Shown here: positions 52,286 to 60,918 of the stretch, one piece after another | Position numbering within the stretch: position 1 is the stretch's first letter | Layout: every line of letters starts with the position of its first letter | DNA from: Acidimicrobiales bacterium | GTDB lineage: Bacteria > Actinomycetota > Acidimicrobiia > Acidimicrobiales > Aldehydirespiratoraceae | Direction of reading: 5' to 3' | Length of the DNA stretch: 64,000 nucleotides | NCBI GenBank assembly: GCA_029263195.1 | Contig: JAJCXX010000054.1 | Coordinates: 1-64,000, forward strand | The notes under the pieces: generated by a model | What the model was told of the DNA's origin: nothing | The model's database searches: none | Seen by the model: the letters and a program-made list of their open reading frames with translations, nothing else | Made by a program: the position numbers and the translations under genes

Positions 52286-53317
52286 ATGACCGAAGCGCCC
52301 GGCGGGATCAACTCTGAAACGGTCAGCCGATGGATGGCCGGGGCCGCACCAGGCCTGAGGCAACCGCTGGAGTTCGTACCCATCACCGGCGGCGCGTCCA
52401 ACCTGACGTATTTGGTGACCGACGCATCGGGTGCGCGGTTTGTTCTCAGGCGGCCGCCGCTAGGCCATGTGCTGGCCAGCGCCCACGACATGGGCCGAGA
52501 GCACCGCATAATCTCAGCTCTGGCCCCGACCTCGGTACCCGTGGCGCCGGCGATCGGGCTGTGCACCGACGATTCCGTCAACGGTGCTCCCTTCTACCTG
52601 ATGCATTTCGTCGAAGGCTCGATCGTGTTCAATCACGCTGATGGGCTGGCGGTCGAGCCGGATCTGCGCCCGATCATGACTCACTCTCTGATCGACACTC
52701 TCGCCGACCTGCACGCAGTCGAGCCCGACGAAGTGGGTTTGGGTGATCTCGGCCGACGAGAGGACTATTGCGCCCGTCAGCTCCGGCGATGGAAACGCCA
52801 GGTCGACGACGGATCAGATCGCACCGTCCCTCTCGTTGATGAGCTCCACGATCGCATGACCACGGGGATGCCTCCCCAGCAGGGAGCAGGCATCGTCCAC
52901 GGCGACTACCGGCTCGACAACTGCATGATGGGCCACGACGGAAGCGTGGCTGCGGTGCTCGACTGGGAGCTCTGCACCCTCGGCGATGTGCTCGCCGACC
53001 TCGGCGGAATGGTCATGTGGTGGGGCGACGATCCACGGGCCGTCGGCAGGCTTGCCGACGTACCCACGAGAGTCGAGGGCTTCGGCTCTTCGGCCGACAT
53101 GGTCGACCAATACGCCCGCCGATCAGATCGCGACATCTCCGACCTGCCTTGGTACGTCGCGTTCCAGCACTGGCGGCTGGCGTGTATCACCGAAGGCGTG
53201 CGGGTGCGATATGCCGCTGGAGCGATGGGAGACCAGAACGAGACGGGCGGCGATGAGATCGCCGTGGCCATCGACTATCTCCTCGAAAGAGCCAAGCAGA
53301 TCCTCGATGAGGCCTGA
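52286..53317 (+). CDS. APH-type phosphotransferase (ACAD10/11-like kinase)
   Basis: 343 residues, aminoglycoside-phosphotransferase fold: ITGGASNLTYLVTD glycine loop, FVLRRPP with the ATP-binding Lys replaced by Arg, the Brenner motif VHGDYRLDNCMM and the DFG-equivalent VLDWELCTLGD. Members of this branch lie next to acyl-CoA dehydrogenases and can phosphorylate hydroxy-fatty acids (as in ACAD10/11). It is coupled to the CoA-transferase, consistent with such a role. Confidence 0.88.
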   Translation: MTEAPGGINSETVSRWMAGAAPGLRQPLEFVPITGGASNLTYLVTDASGARFVLRRPPLGHVLASAHDMGREHRIISALAPTSVPVAPAIGLCTDDSVNGAPFYLMHFVEGSIVFNHADGLAVEPDLRPIMTHSLIDTLADLHAVEPDEVGLGDLGRREDYCARQLRRWKRQVDDGSDRTVPLVDELHDRMTTGMPPQQGAGIVHGDYRLDNCMMGHDGSVAAVLDWELCTLGDVLADLGGMVMWWGDDPRAVGRLADVPTRVEGFGSSADMVDQYARRSDRDISDLPWYVAFQHWRLACITEGVRVRYAAGAMGDQNETGGDEIAVAIDYLLERAKQILDEA

Positions 53318-53341
53318 GCGGGCTGTGAAACGGTTGGGCAC

Positions 53342-53812
53342 GTGACTCCGGCAATCGAGCTACTCAAGGAGCTCGGGATTCCGCACCGGATCATCGAATA
53401 CGAACACGACACATCGGCTGCCTCCTACGGCGACGAGGCGGTGGCGGCCACCGGTGTCGAGGCCGACTCTGTGTTCAAGACCCTGGTCGTGACCCTCGAC
53501 GACGGATCGATGGCGGTGGGAGTAGTGCCGGTGTCTGCCCAACTCGACCTCAAGGCGATCGCCGTTGCTGCCGGCTCCAAACGGGCCCGAATGGCTGATC
53601 CGTCGACCGCGGAACGGCGTACCGGTTACGTCGCGGGAGGAATCAGCCCATTCGGACAGAAGCTCCCGCTACCGGTCTTCGTCGACGAGTGGGCCACCGC
53701 CCTCGACCTCGTCTATTGCAGCGGGGGCCGTCGCGGCTTGGAGATCGCCGTGTCGCCCGATGCGTTCACCATTGCGATCGGCGCCAAGTTCGTACCTATA
53801 GCCTCGTGGTGA
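53342..53812 (+). CDS. ybaK: YbaK/EbsC-type aminoacyl-tRNA deacylase
   Basis: 156 residues from GTG 53342. ELLKELGIPHRIIEYEHD opening, VFKTLVV with the conserved Lys, VVPVSAQLDLKAIAVAAGSKRARMAD and GYVAGGISPFGQK are YbaK hallmarks. It hydrolyses mischarged Cys-tRNA(Pro). The stop is one base into the SelW-like start (TGATG), so the two genes are coupled. Confidence 0.93.
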   Translation: MTPAIELLKELGIPHRIIEYEHDTSAASYGDEAVAATGVEADSVFKTLVVTLDDGSMAVGVVPVSAQLDLKAIAVAAGSKRARMADPSTAERRTGYVAGGISPFGQKLPLPVFVDEWATALDLVYCSGGRRGLEIAVSPDAFTIAIGAKFVPIASW

Positions 53813-54075
53813 TGAGTCACTCCGTCGAGATCACCTACTGCGTCCCTTGAAACTATTCGAGCCGCGCCGTGCGTGCGGTCGAGGATATTCTCAGCAGCTA
53901 CCAACACGTGATCGATGATCTGCGAATCGTCACTGGAAGCAAGGGTGTGTTCGACGTCAAGGTCGACGGCCAGTTGATCTACTCCAAGGCACTGACCGGA
54001 CGGCACGCCGAATCCGGCGAGGTCCTCGCGGCGTTCGCCGAACATGTCGGCCCGATAGCCCGCTACGGCGAATGA
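53812..54075 (+). CDS. SelW-like Rdx-family selenoprotein (in-frame TGA)
   Basis: 87 codons from ATG 53812 with TGA at 53848-53850 (codon 13). Reading through gives VEITYC10-V-P-U13-NYSSRAVRAVED: the CxxU motif and N-terminal strand of the SelT/SelW/SelH (Rdx) family, then the second strand VIDDLRIVTGSKGVFDVKVDG and the helix of a thioredoxin-like fold. If TGA stopped translation the product would be 12 residues. A bulged stem-loop lies at 53857-53882. It is coupled to ybaK (TGATG) and to the decarboxylase (ATGA), so readthrough affects decarboxylase translation too. Confidence 0.92.
53857..53882 (+). promoter_or_regulatory. Candidate SECIS stem-loop of the SelW-like gene
   Basis: TCGA (53857-53860), bulged G53861 and CCGC (53862-53865) pair with GCGG (53875-53878) and TCGA (53879-53882); loop GCCGUGCGU starts with G, 16 bases after the UGA, inside the usual bacterial SECIS window. 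Confidence 0.55.
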
Positions 54076-55505
54076 CGACCGATGCCACAGGGCCCGATGA
54101 TCAGGCGGTGGCCGACCCATTCGATCTCAACGCCTTTCGTCGCGATGGCCACCAGCTGATCGACTGGATCGCCGGCTATCTCGAGGGGCTCGAATCTCGA
54201 CCGGTGCGAGAGCCCATTGAGCCCGGTGACGTACGAGCCAAGTTGCCATCCGCTGCTCCGGAGCATCCCGAGCCGTTCGCCGAAACGATGGCCGACCTCG
54301 ACGAGATCGTCGTCCCGGGCCTTTCGCATTGGCAACATCCGGGATGGTTCGCCTACTTCCCGGCGATGTCCTCGCCGGCCGCGATTCTGGGCGAACTCGC
54401 CTCGGCCGGCCTGGGTGTCCAGGGAATGCTGTGGTCGACCTCTCCGGCGGTCACCGAGATGGAGTCCCACGTCCTCGACTGGCTGGTCGACCTCACCGGG
54501 GTGCCCCAGCGCTGGAAGTCGACTGGCGAAGGTGGAGGCGTGCTCCAGATGAGCGCGTCCGACTCCACCCACACTGCGCTCGTCATCGCTCGGGAGCAAG
54601 CTCGCCAACGCAGCAACGCCAGTGCCGAGAACATGGTTGCGTACGCTTCGGCCGAGGCCCACTCCTCGGTGGAGAAGGGTGCCAGGGTGGCCGGCTACGG
54701 CCACGTGAGGCTGGTTCCGGTCGACTCCGAGTTCGCCATCGATCTCGGACAACTCCGGTCCGCCGTGGCCGACGACACAGCGGCCGGCCTCACGCCAGCT
54801 TTCGTCTGCGCCGCGGTCGGCACCACGGGCACCACCGCCGTCGATCCTGTTCGCGACGTCGGCGAAATCGCGGGTCGCCACGACATGTGGTTCCACGTCG
54901 ACGCGGCCTACGCCGGAGCGGCCATGATCTGCCCGGAGTTCCGTCACCACCAGGACGGACTCGAATTGGCCGACAGCTACACCTTCAACGCCCACAAGTG
55001 GTTGGCGACGAACTTCGATTGCTCGATCTTCTGGGTCGCCGACCGTCGACCACTGATCGAGACGCTCAGCATCCTTCCGCCCTACCTCCGCGACGCGGCC
55101 ACCGAGACGGGTGCGGTGATCGACTACCGCGACTGGCACGTTCCCCTCGGTCGAAGGTTCCGGGCCCTCAAGCTGTGGTTCGTGCTGCGGTCGTTCGGAG
55201 CGGAGGGTCTTCGCGACATGATTCGCACCAGCGTCGACCAAGCGCAGAACCTGGCCGCCTGGCTCGCCGACGATCCCCGTTTCGAAGTCATCGCACCCAC
55301 TCCATTCGGGTTGGTGTCATTTCGCCATGTCGACGGCGATGCCGCCACGACGAATCTGGCCGAGGCCGTCAACTCGGACGGCTCGTTCTACGTGACTCCA
55401 TCGGAGATCGACGGCAGCCCGTTCATCAGAGTCTCAATCGGCTCGACATGGACCCGACAACATCACGTCGATCGGCTACGCGACCTCATCAGCCAACTGG
55501 CCTGA
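54072..55505 (+). CDS. PLP-dependent aromatic-amino-acid-type decarboxylase
   Basis: 477 residues, group II decarboxylase. PSLSHWQHPGWFAYFP-like entry (VPGLSHWQHPGWFAYFPAM), TSPAVTEMESHVLDWLVDL, SDSTHTALVIAREQ, the aspartate-binding HVDAAYAGAAMICPE and PLP Lys in FNAHKWLATNFDCS. It is closest in pattern to tyrosine/DOPA/tryptophan decarboxylases; substrate undetermined. The start overlaps the SelW-like stop. Confidence 0.93.
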   Translation: MTTDATGPDDQAVADPFDLNAFRRDGHQLIDWIAGYLEGLESRPVREPIEPGDVRAKLPSAAPEHPEPFAETMADLDEIVVPGLSHWQHPGWFAYFPAMSSPAAILGELASAGLGVQGMLWSTSPAVTEMESHVLDWLVDLTGVPQRWKSTGEGGGVLQMSASDSTHTALVIAREQARQRSNASAENMVAYASAEAHSSVEKGARVAGYGHVRLVPVDSEFAIDLGQLRSAVADDTAAGLTPAFVCAAVGTTGTTAVDPVRDVGEIAGRHDMWFHVDAAYAGAAMICPEFRHHQDGLELADSYTFNAHKWLATNFDCSIFWVADRRPLIETLSILPPYLRDAATETGAVIDYRDWHVPLGRRFRALKLWFVLRSFGAEGLRDMIRTSVDQAQNLAAWLADDPRFEVIAPTPFGLVSFRHVDGDAATTNLAEAVNSDGSFYVTPSEIDGSPFIRVSIGSTWTRQHHVDRLRDLISQLA

Positions 55506-56018
55506 TCAACTCAATCGGGCGCCCAAACGGTCGACCTGCCAATTCTGTTCGGCCGACTCCGGCCCCGCCGATGGTCTCGCCAACCTCAGATCACGCACCG
55601 CATCTTCTATGGTGCAACCGCCTGCCGCCATGACCAGAACGGCGATCACACCGGCCCGCCCCCATCCGGCTCCGCAGTGAATCAGGACGTTGCGGCCGTC
55701 CTCCAAATGCTCGAACAGCACCTCGACCAGAGACAGGACATCATCGTCGGGGGAAACCAGATAGTCGGGGGTCGGCAGACGGAGCACCTCATGGGATCGA
55801 GACGTACCAAGCCAGTCGATGTAGCTCGGGTGGCGGCGCAAGATCTCCTCGTCGGTCTGCAGGCAGACGAGCACGGACGCCCCGACATGATCCAGGACCG
55901 CGTCAGGGTCGGGGCCTACCACCTCGAGTCCGCACAGATGCAAACCACCGGGCACGTCGCCCACCGGGATTCGATGAATCCCTCCCACTGCTGACCAGCG
56001 TGCTCCTCCGACCTCCAC
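55506..56018 (-). CDS. Dual-specificity/tyrosine-phosphatase-like protein
   Basis: 170 residues; the start is uncertain (GTG 56018 chosen, GTG at about 55982 also possible). It opens with IPVGDVPGGLHLCGLEVVGPD and has the P-loop IHCGAGWGRAG (HCx5R), then VLVMAAGGCTIEDAVRDLRLARP, the usual helix. A general acid is likely in TPDYLVSPDDDVLS. It converges with the decarboxylase gene. Confidence 0.8.
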   Translation of the reverse strand: MEVGGARWSAVGGIHRIPVGDVPGGLHLCGLEVVGPDPDAVLDHVGASVLVCLQTDEEILRRHPSYIDWLGTSRSHEVLRLPTPDYLVSPDDDVLSLVEVLFEHLEDGRNVLIHCGAGWGRAGVIAVLVMAAGGCTIEDAVRDLRLARPSAGPESAEQNWQVDRLGARLS

Positions 56019-56115
56019 GAACCGCAGAGTAACGAACCCCAGCCGACGAACCGGCCCTCGTGCCCGCCGTAGCCGAAGATGTGCGACACGGGGGACGTTC
56101 GGTGCAGTATGCGGC

Positions 56116-57381
56116 ATGACTTCGGGCCGCCACATGAACCTCGGCGACATCGCCAACGAGGGATTTGCCGAGGACCCACGCCCCCTCGATGGGTTGAGGG
56201 TGCTGGCTGCCGAACAGATGGCGGCCCTTCCGTTCGCGACGCAGTTGCTGGCCAGACTCGGGGCCGAGGTCGTCAAGGTCGAACACCCGACACGAGGTGA
56301 GAGCGGTCGAGCCTCGACCCCCGGGTTCACCGATCCCTACGGCCGCCACGTCGGAGCAACGTTTCTGCGAAACAATCTCGACAAGCGTTCGGTGGCGATC
56401 GACCTGAAGTCGCCCGTAGGCGTTGATCTCTTTCTGCGCATGGCCCCCGGTTTCGACATTGTCGCCGAGAACTTCAAGGCCGGAACGGCCGACCGTCTGG
56501 GCATCGGCTACGAATCGGTGCGGGCCGTCCACCCGGAGGTCGTCTATCTGTCGGTGTCGGGGTTCGGCAACGACTCGGCGTCGCCCTACGTGGACCGTGG
56601 TGCCTACGCCTCCATCGTCGAGGGAATGTCGGGCATCTACGAATACAAGCGCCGGCCGAGTCGCCGACCCTCGGCCAACCCGGTCGGGGCGCTCGGCGAC
56701 ATCAGTTCGGCGCTGTTCGCGGTGATCGGAATTCTCGCAGCCGTACGCCACCGCGACTCGACCGGGCACGGTCAATACATCGACATCGCCATGCTCGACG
56801 CCACCCTCGCCATGACCGACATCGTCACCAACTTCTACTCGATGGGAATTCCGGATGAGGCCTCAAGCGGTGTCGGCATCGTCGAGACATTCGAAGCAGG
56901 AGAAGGCTTCTTCGTGATGCAGGTCGTGCGCGAACATCAATTCGAGTGCCTGGCCGAGATCACCGGCAACGACTCATGGATCAGCGATCCACGACTCAGC
57001 TCCCGATCGGGATGGCAGGAGCACTTCGACACGATCATCCGGCCGGGGATCGAGACGTGGGCATCCGACATGACGGCCGCCGAGGCATCGGCAGAGCTCT
57101 CCTCTGGAGGGGTCGCGGCAGGCGTGTCGCAATCCAGCGAGCAGATCGTCAACGACCCACACGTCGCCGCCCGGCACATGTTGGTGGAGATCCCACGACC
57201 CCTCGGAGATGGCCCGCCGGTCCTCGTTCCGGGCAATCCCATCAAGATGTCGCGCATGGCCGATGGCCCCGACACCATGGTTCCCTGGCTCGGGCAGCAC
57301 ACCGACGAGGTTCTGGCCGCGGAACTCGGACTGAGCGCGAGAGAGCTGGCCGCGCTTCGCGATCAGGGTGTGACGTCCTGA
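56116..57381 (+). CDS. CaiB/BaiF (class III) CoA-transferase
   Basis: 421 residues (an in-frame ATG at 56134 is an alternative start). LDGLRVLAAEQMAALPFATQLLARLGAEVVKVEHP, RNNLDKRSVAIDLKSPVG, FKAGTADRLGIGYE and LSVSGFGNDSASPYVDRGAY are clear family motifs. First in a run of same-strand acyl-CoA genes to 62046. Substrate unknown. Confidence 0.9.
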   Translation: MTSGRHMNLGDIANEGFAEDPRPLDGLRVLAAEQMAALPFATQLLARLGAEVVKVEHPTRGESGRASTPGFTDPYGRHVGATFLRNNLDKRSVAIDLKSPVGVDLFLRMAPGFDIVAENFKAGTADRLGIGYESVRAVHPEVVYLSVSGFGNDSASPYVDRGAYASIVEGMSGIYEYKRRPSRRPSANPVGALGDISSALFAVIGILAAVRHRDSTGHGQYIDIAMLDATLAMTDIVTNFYSMGIPDEASSGVGIVETFEAGEGFFVMQVVREHQFECLAEITGNDSWISDPRLSSRSGWQEHFDTIIRPGIETWASDMTAAEASAELSSGGVAAGVSQSSEQIVNDPHVAARHMLVEIPRPLGDGPPVLVPGNPIKMSRMADGPDTMVPWLGQHTDEVLAAELGLSARELAALRDQGVTS

Positions 57382-57473
57382 TCTCGTTTTCGGTCGCTCA
57401 GAGGGGTTGACCTAGTATCGAGCCGTCAATCAGAGACACGATGCCGGGCATCCGGTGCCGGTCGGGGGAACCC

Positions 57474-58697
57474 ATGGATTTCGAGTTCACAACCGAACAA
57501 GTGGCGTTCGCAGACGAGGTCCAGAGGTTTCTCGATGATCATGACGACCCCGAGGTCTTCGATCTCACCAGGGAGAACATGGCGCAGATCGTCGATACGC
57601 CCAAACGACGCGCGTTCATGAAGGAACTCGGGCACAAGGGCTGGTTGGGCATCACCTGGCCCGAGGAATACGGCGGATCCGAAGGCGAGGGCGTGTTCGA
57701 ATACATCCTCAATGAGGCACTCGCCGGTCGGGGCGGACCGCAGATCGGCAAGGGTGTCGGCATTATCGGCAAGACGCTGATCGCTCACGGCTCCGATGAG
57801 CTCAAGGCCGAATTCCTACCGATGATCCTCGAGAACGACGTTGAGTTCGCGGTGGGCTACTCGGAGCCCGACGCCGGCTCCGACGCCGCGGCGATGCGAC
57901 TCAAGGCCACTCGAATCACCAGTGACGTCGACGAGGACGGCTGGATACTGAACGGCCAAAAGACATGGACGACCTCGGCCCACTTCGCTGAGTGGTATTG
58001 GGTGGGCGCCCGCACCGACCCGACCAACAAGCACATGGGCATCACCCTCATGCTGGTGCCCCTCGACCACCCTGGCATCTCGATCAATGGCATTTGGACG
58101 ATGGGAGACGAACGAACCAACGAGGTGTGGTTCGACGACGTCTTCGTGCCCGACAGTCGCGTGGTTGGTGAAATCAACCACGGCTTCCGCTACATCAGCC
58201 AGGCGCTCGATCTCGAGCGGTTCACGTTGTTCACATTTGCTCCCATCAAGCAGCGTCTCGACCTCCTCACCGAGTACGTGCGAACCGCTCAGCGCGACGG
58301 AGTCCCGCTGCGGGAGGACCCGGTCATACGGCAACGCCTCGCCCAGTTGCAGACCGACGCCGAGGTGGCGCGGGTGATGGGACTCAAGTTCGTGGCCGAA
58401 GCAGTGAAGGTGGAGCTCGCGATGAAGGCGGGGAAGGAAGGGTTTCAGCCCCCGACTGTCGTGTCATCGGAGTACAAGCTGTTCGCGACTGAACTCTCGA
58501 AGAGACTCGCCGATGCCGCCATGGACATCGTCGGTCCGGGAAGCCAGTTGCGGGTCCACACCCAGGACGCGCCCATGGAGGGCCGGTCCGAGTCGACCTA
58601 TCGCTACACGGTGATCGACACGATCGGTGGCGGCTCCTCGGAGATCCAGAAGAACATCATCGCCCGCCGGGGACTCGGCCTACCCAAGAACTTCTGA
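57474..58697 (+). CDS. Acyl-CoA dehydrogenase, large partner type
   Basis: 407 residues from ATG 57474 (GGGGGAA upstream). MDFEFTTEQVAFADEVQRFL, VGYSEPDAGSDAAAMRLKA, NGQKTWTTSAHFAEWYW and the C-terminal IGGGSSEIQKNIIARRGLGLPK are family hallmarks. At the MCAD catalytic Glu position (xEGTxxIQ) it has Gly, so the base is elsewhere. With the shorter ACAD at 60919 it may form an alpha2beta2 enzyme, as known for actinobacterial steroid-chain FadE pairs; that is inference. Confidence 0.9.
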   Translation: MDFEFTTEQVAFADEVQRFLDDHDDPEVFDLTRENMAQIVDTPKRRAFMKELGHKGWLGITWPEEYGGSEGEGVFEYILNEALAGRGGPQIGKGVGIIGKTLIAHGSDELKAEFLPMILENDVEFAVGYSEPDAGSDAAAMRLKATRITSDVDEDGWILNGQKTWTTSAHFAEWYWVGARTDPTNKHMGITLMLVPLDHPGISINGIWTMGDERTNEVWFDDVFVPDSRVVGEINHGFRYISQALDLERFTLFTFAPIKQRLDLLTEYVRTAQRDGVPLREDPVIRQRLAQLQTDAEVARVMGLKFVAEAVKVELAMKAGKEGFQPPTVVSSEYKLFATELSKRLADAAMDIVGPGSQLRVHTQDAPMEGRSESTYRYTVIDTIGGGSSEIQKNIIARRGLGLPKNF

Positions 58698-58702
58698 TCC
58701 TC

Positions 58703-59872
58703 GTGTCACCCGCCCTCGCCCTCGAAGGAATCAGCGTTCTCGACCTCGCGTCGGTCGGGCCTGGCGCCCGCGCTTCTCGAATCCTGTCCGACTACGGCGC
58801 CGAGGTCGTGAAGATCGGCCCGGTTCCGTCCAGGGAGGGTGTGCAGATCGCGCCCCCGTTGTACGCCTACAGCGGCCACCGGCTGATGCGCCGCGCTCTT
58901 TTCGACCTGAAGTCCGAGAATGGTCGGGATGTCTTCATGGCTCTTGCGTCCGATGCCGACGTGATCATCGAGAGTTTCAGGCCCGGCGTGGTCGACCGAC
59001 TCGGCATTGGTTACGAGGCGGTGTGTAGCGTCAACCCGGCCATCATCTACTGCTCGACCAGCGGATTCGGGCAATCGGGCCCGAAGTCGGCATGGGCCGG
59101 ACACGACCTCAACTACCTCGCGCTCTCCGGATATCTCCACTGTTCGGGGCGTCAGGCCGACGGCTCGCCGGCGCTGCCGGGGGCAACCGTGGCCGACATC
59201 GCCGCGGGAGGAATGCAAGCGGCCATGGCCACCATGGCGGCCCTCGTGGCCCGGCAGAGATCCGGCGAGGGACGTCACCTGGATGTGTCGATCGCCGACG
59301 GGGCGTTCGCGATGATGTCGCTCTACATCGATGAGCATCTTGCCACCGGGTCCGAGCCCGGGCCGGGGCACAACATTCTCACCGGCCGCTACGCCTGCTA
59401 CGGCGTGTACACCTGCGCCGACGGCCGCTTCTTATCTGTCGCCGCAATTGAGGCTCGGTTCTGGCGGAACCTGTGTTCAGCTCTTGATCTGGATCGCTTC
59501 GCCGAATCTCAGATGGACGATTCCCGACAACAGGAGATCCGCGATGCGCTGGTTGCGGTGTTCGCCACCCGCTCACGCGACGACTGGTCCGATCTTCTGG
59601 GTCCGGCCAACTGCTGTGTGGCTCCGGTCCTGACCGTGGGCGAGGCGGTCGAGGACCCTCACTACATGCACAGGCGTGTGGTGGTGGAGGCTGAACACGC
59701 CGACGAAGGCCCGTTTCGCCAAACCAGCTCCGTCTGGGCCGGCACCGGGTCTCCCTCCAGGCCATATGAGGTACGCGACGCCACGGTTACCGACACCCGA
59801 CAGTTGCTCCAAGACATCGGCTTCGACGAGGAGTCAATCGAGGCTCTCGTCGAGGAAGGAGTTGTGGCATGA
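58703..59872 (+). CDS. Alpha-methylacyl-CoA racemase-like CaiB/BaiF protein
   Basis: 389 residues from GTG 58703. The segment GFGQSGPKSAWAGHDLNYLALSGYL contains the AMACR catalytic His-Asp signature (GHDxNYLxLSG), and the second acid falls in ATVADIAAGGMQAAM. This favours epimerising 2-methyl-branched acyl-CoA over CoA transfer. It overlaps the MaoC-type gene as ATGA. Confidence 0.85.
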   Translation: MSPALALEGISVLDLASVGPGARASRILSDYGAEVVKIGPVPSREGVQIAPPLYAYSGHRLMRRALFDLKSENGRDVFMALASDADVIIESFRPGVVDRLGIGYEAVCSVNPAIIYCSTSGFGQSGPKSAWAGHDLNYLALSGYLHCSGRQADGSPALPGATVADIAAGGMQAAMATMAALVARQRSGEGRHLDVSIADGAFAMMSLYIDEHLATGSEPGPGHNILTGRYACYGVYTCADGRFLSVAAIEARFWRNLCSALDLDRFAESQMDDSRQQEIRDALVAVFATRSRDDWSDLLGPANCCVAPVLTVGEAVEDPHYMHRRVVVEAEHADEGPFRQTSSVWAGTGSPSRPYEVRDATVTDTRQLLQDIGFDEESIEALVEEGVVA

Positions 59873-60420
59873 ACGACGGCGCCGACGACCTCCCGGTCGA
59901 GATCATTTCGCTGATCGGGGTGGCTCAGTACTCCTCCACCGCCGACTTCACGGTCGAGTCCGCCTACGCCCACAACACGTTGGCCGCCACCGAAAACGCC
60001 AACCCGATCTACTGGGATTCTGCCGTCGCCGACGATCTCACGGGCGGGCCGACCATGCCGTTGGCAACCCTCTCGCTATGGATGCGCCCCCACTACTGGC
60101 GGCCCGGAGCCATCGGCGAACAGGTGGCCCTGCAGGTTCACTTCGACCTCAAGGCCCGACTGGGTCTGCCCGAGGCGGTCATGAGCGACAACACCTTGAT
60201 CTTCCACGATCCGGTCCGTCCCGGTGACCTGATCAGTCACCAGCAGGTGCTCCGTTCGGTGAGCGCCGTGAAGACGACCAAGCTGGGAACCGGTCGGTTC
60301 TGGGTCATCGACGTCGAGTACCACAATCAGCACGACTCCCTCGTGGGGGTCGAGTCCTACACGGGCTTCGGCTACCGGCGACATGACGACCCGACTTCCT
60401 CCGGGGAGGTCGACCAGTGA
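59869..60420 (+). CDS. MaoC N-terminal-type (FAS1-like) hydratase domain protein
   Basis: 183 residues of the hot-dog fold, FAS1_DH-like: ENANPIYWDSAVADDLTGGP in place of the catalytic DxNPxHxD loop, and a long strand HFDLKARLGLPEAVMSDNTLIF. It probably pairs with the adjacent MaoC protein as a two-subunit enoyl-CoA hydratase. Overlaps of four bases on both sides show tight coupling. Confidence 0.82.
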   Translation: MNDGADDLPVEIISLIGVAQYSSTADFTVESAYAHNTLAATENANPIYWDSAVADDLTGGPTMPLATLSLWMRPHYWRPGAIGEQVALQVHFDLKARLGLPEAVMSDNTLIFHDPVRPGDLISHQQVLRSVSAVKTTKLGTGRFWVIDVEYHNQHDSLVGVESYTGFGYRRHDDPTSSGEVDQ

Positions 60421-60887
60421 GCACGACCTTCGACTCAGTGGCCGTCGGCGACACGATCGCCGAACTCGGATACGACGTGACACCAACGACAGTTGTGCTC
60501 GGTGCTCTGGCCAGCCGCGACTGGCGTCCCATGCACCACGACTTCAAGTTCGCCACCGAACGCAACGGAGTTCACGACATCTTCCTCAACACCCCCAACC
60601 AGGCGGCGTGGTTCGAGCGCTACATCACCGACTGGACCGGACCCCACGGTCGAATTGGTCGAATGAAGTTCCGGATGCACGACAGCGTCTTCCCGGGCGA
60701 CCACATGGTGTTCGCGGCATCCATCTCCGACCTCTCGACCGACGACACTGGTCAGGGATGGGCCACCCTCGACATACGCCTCACCGCCGATGGCCGCGTT
60801 TGCACATCGTGCACGGCCCGTGTGGCCCTTCCTTCCGATCCCGACGACAACCCGTGGACCCGCCGAGGCGATCGGTGGAAACCGTGA
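60417..60887 (+). CDS. MaoC-like enoyl-CoA hydratase
   Basis: 156 residues from GTG 60417. The hydratase-2 motif reads LASRDWRPMHHDFKFA (catalytic Asp and His), then NTPNQAAWFERYITDWTG and the strand HDSVFPGDHMVFAASI. Expected to hydrate 2-enoyl-CoA to the R-3-hydroxyacyl-CoA together with the preceding partner subunit. Confidence 0.87.
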   Translation: MSTTFDSVAVGDTIAELGYDVTPTTVVLGALASRDWRPMHHDFKFATERNGVHDIFLNTPNQAAWFERYITDWTGPHGRIGRMKFRMHDSVFPGDHMVFAASISDLSTDDTGQGWATLDIRLTADGRVCTSCTARVALPSDPDDNPWTRRGDRWKP

Positions 60888-60918
60888 ACCCCCGAGCGAC
60901 AGAGAAAGCGACGCCGAC

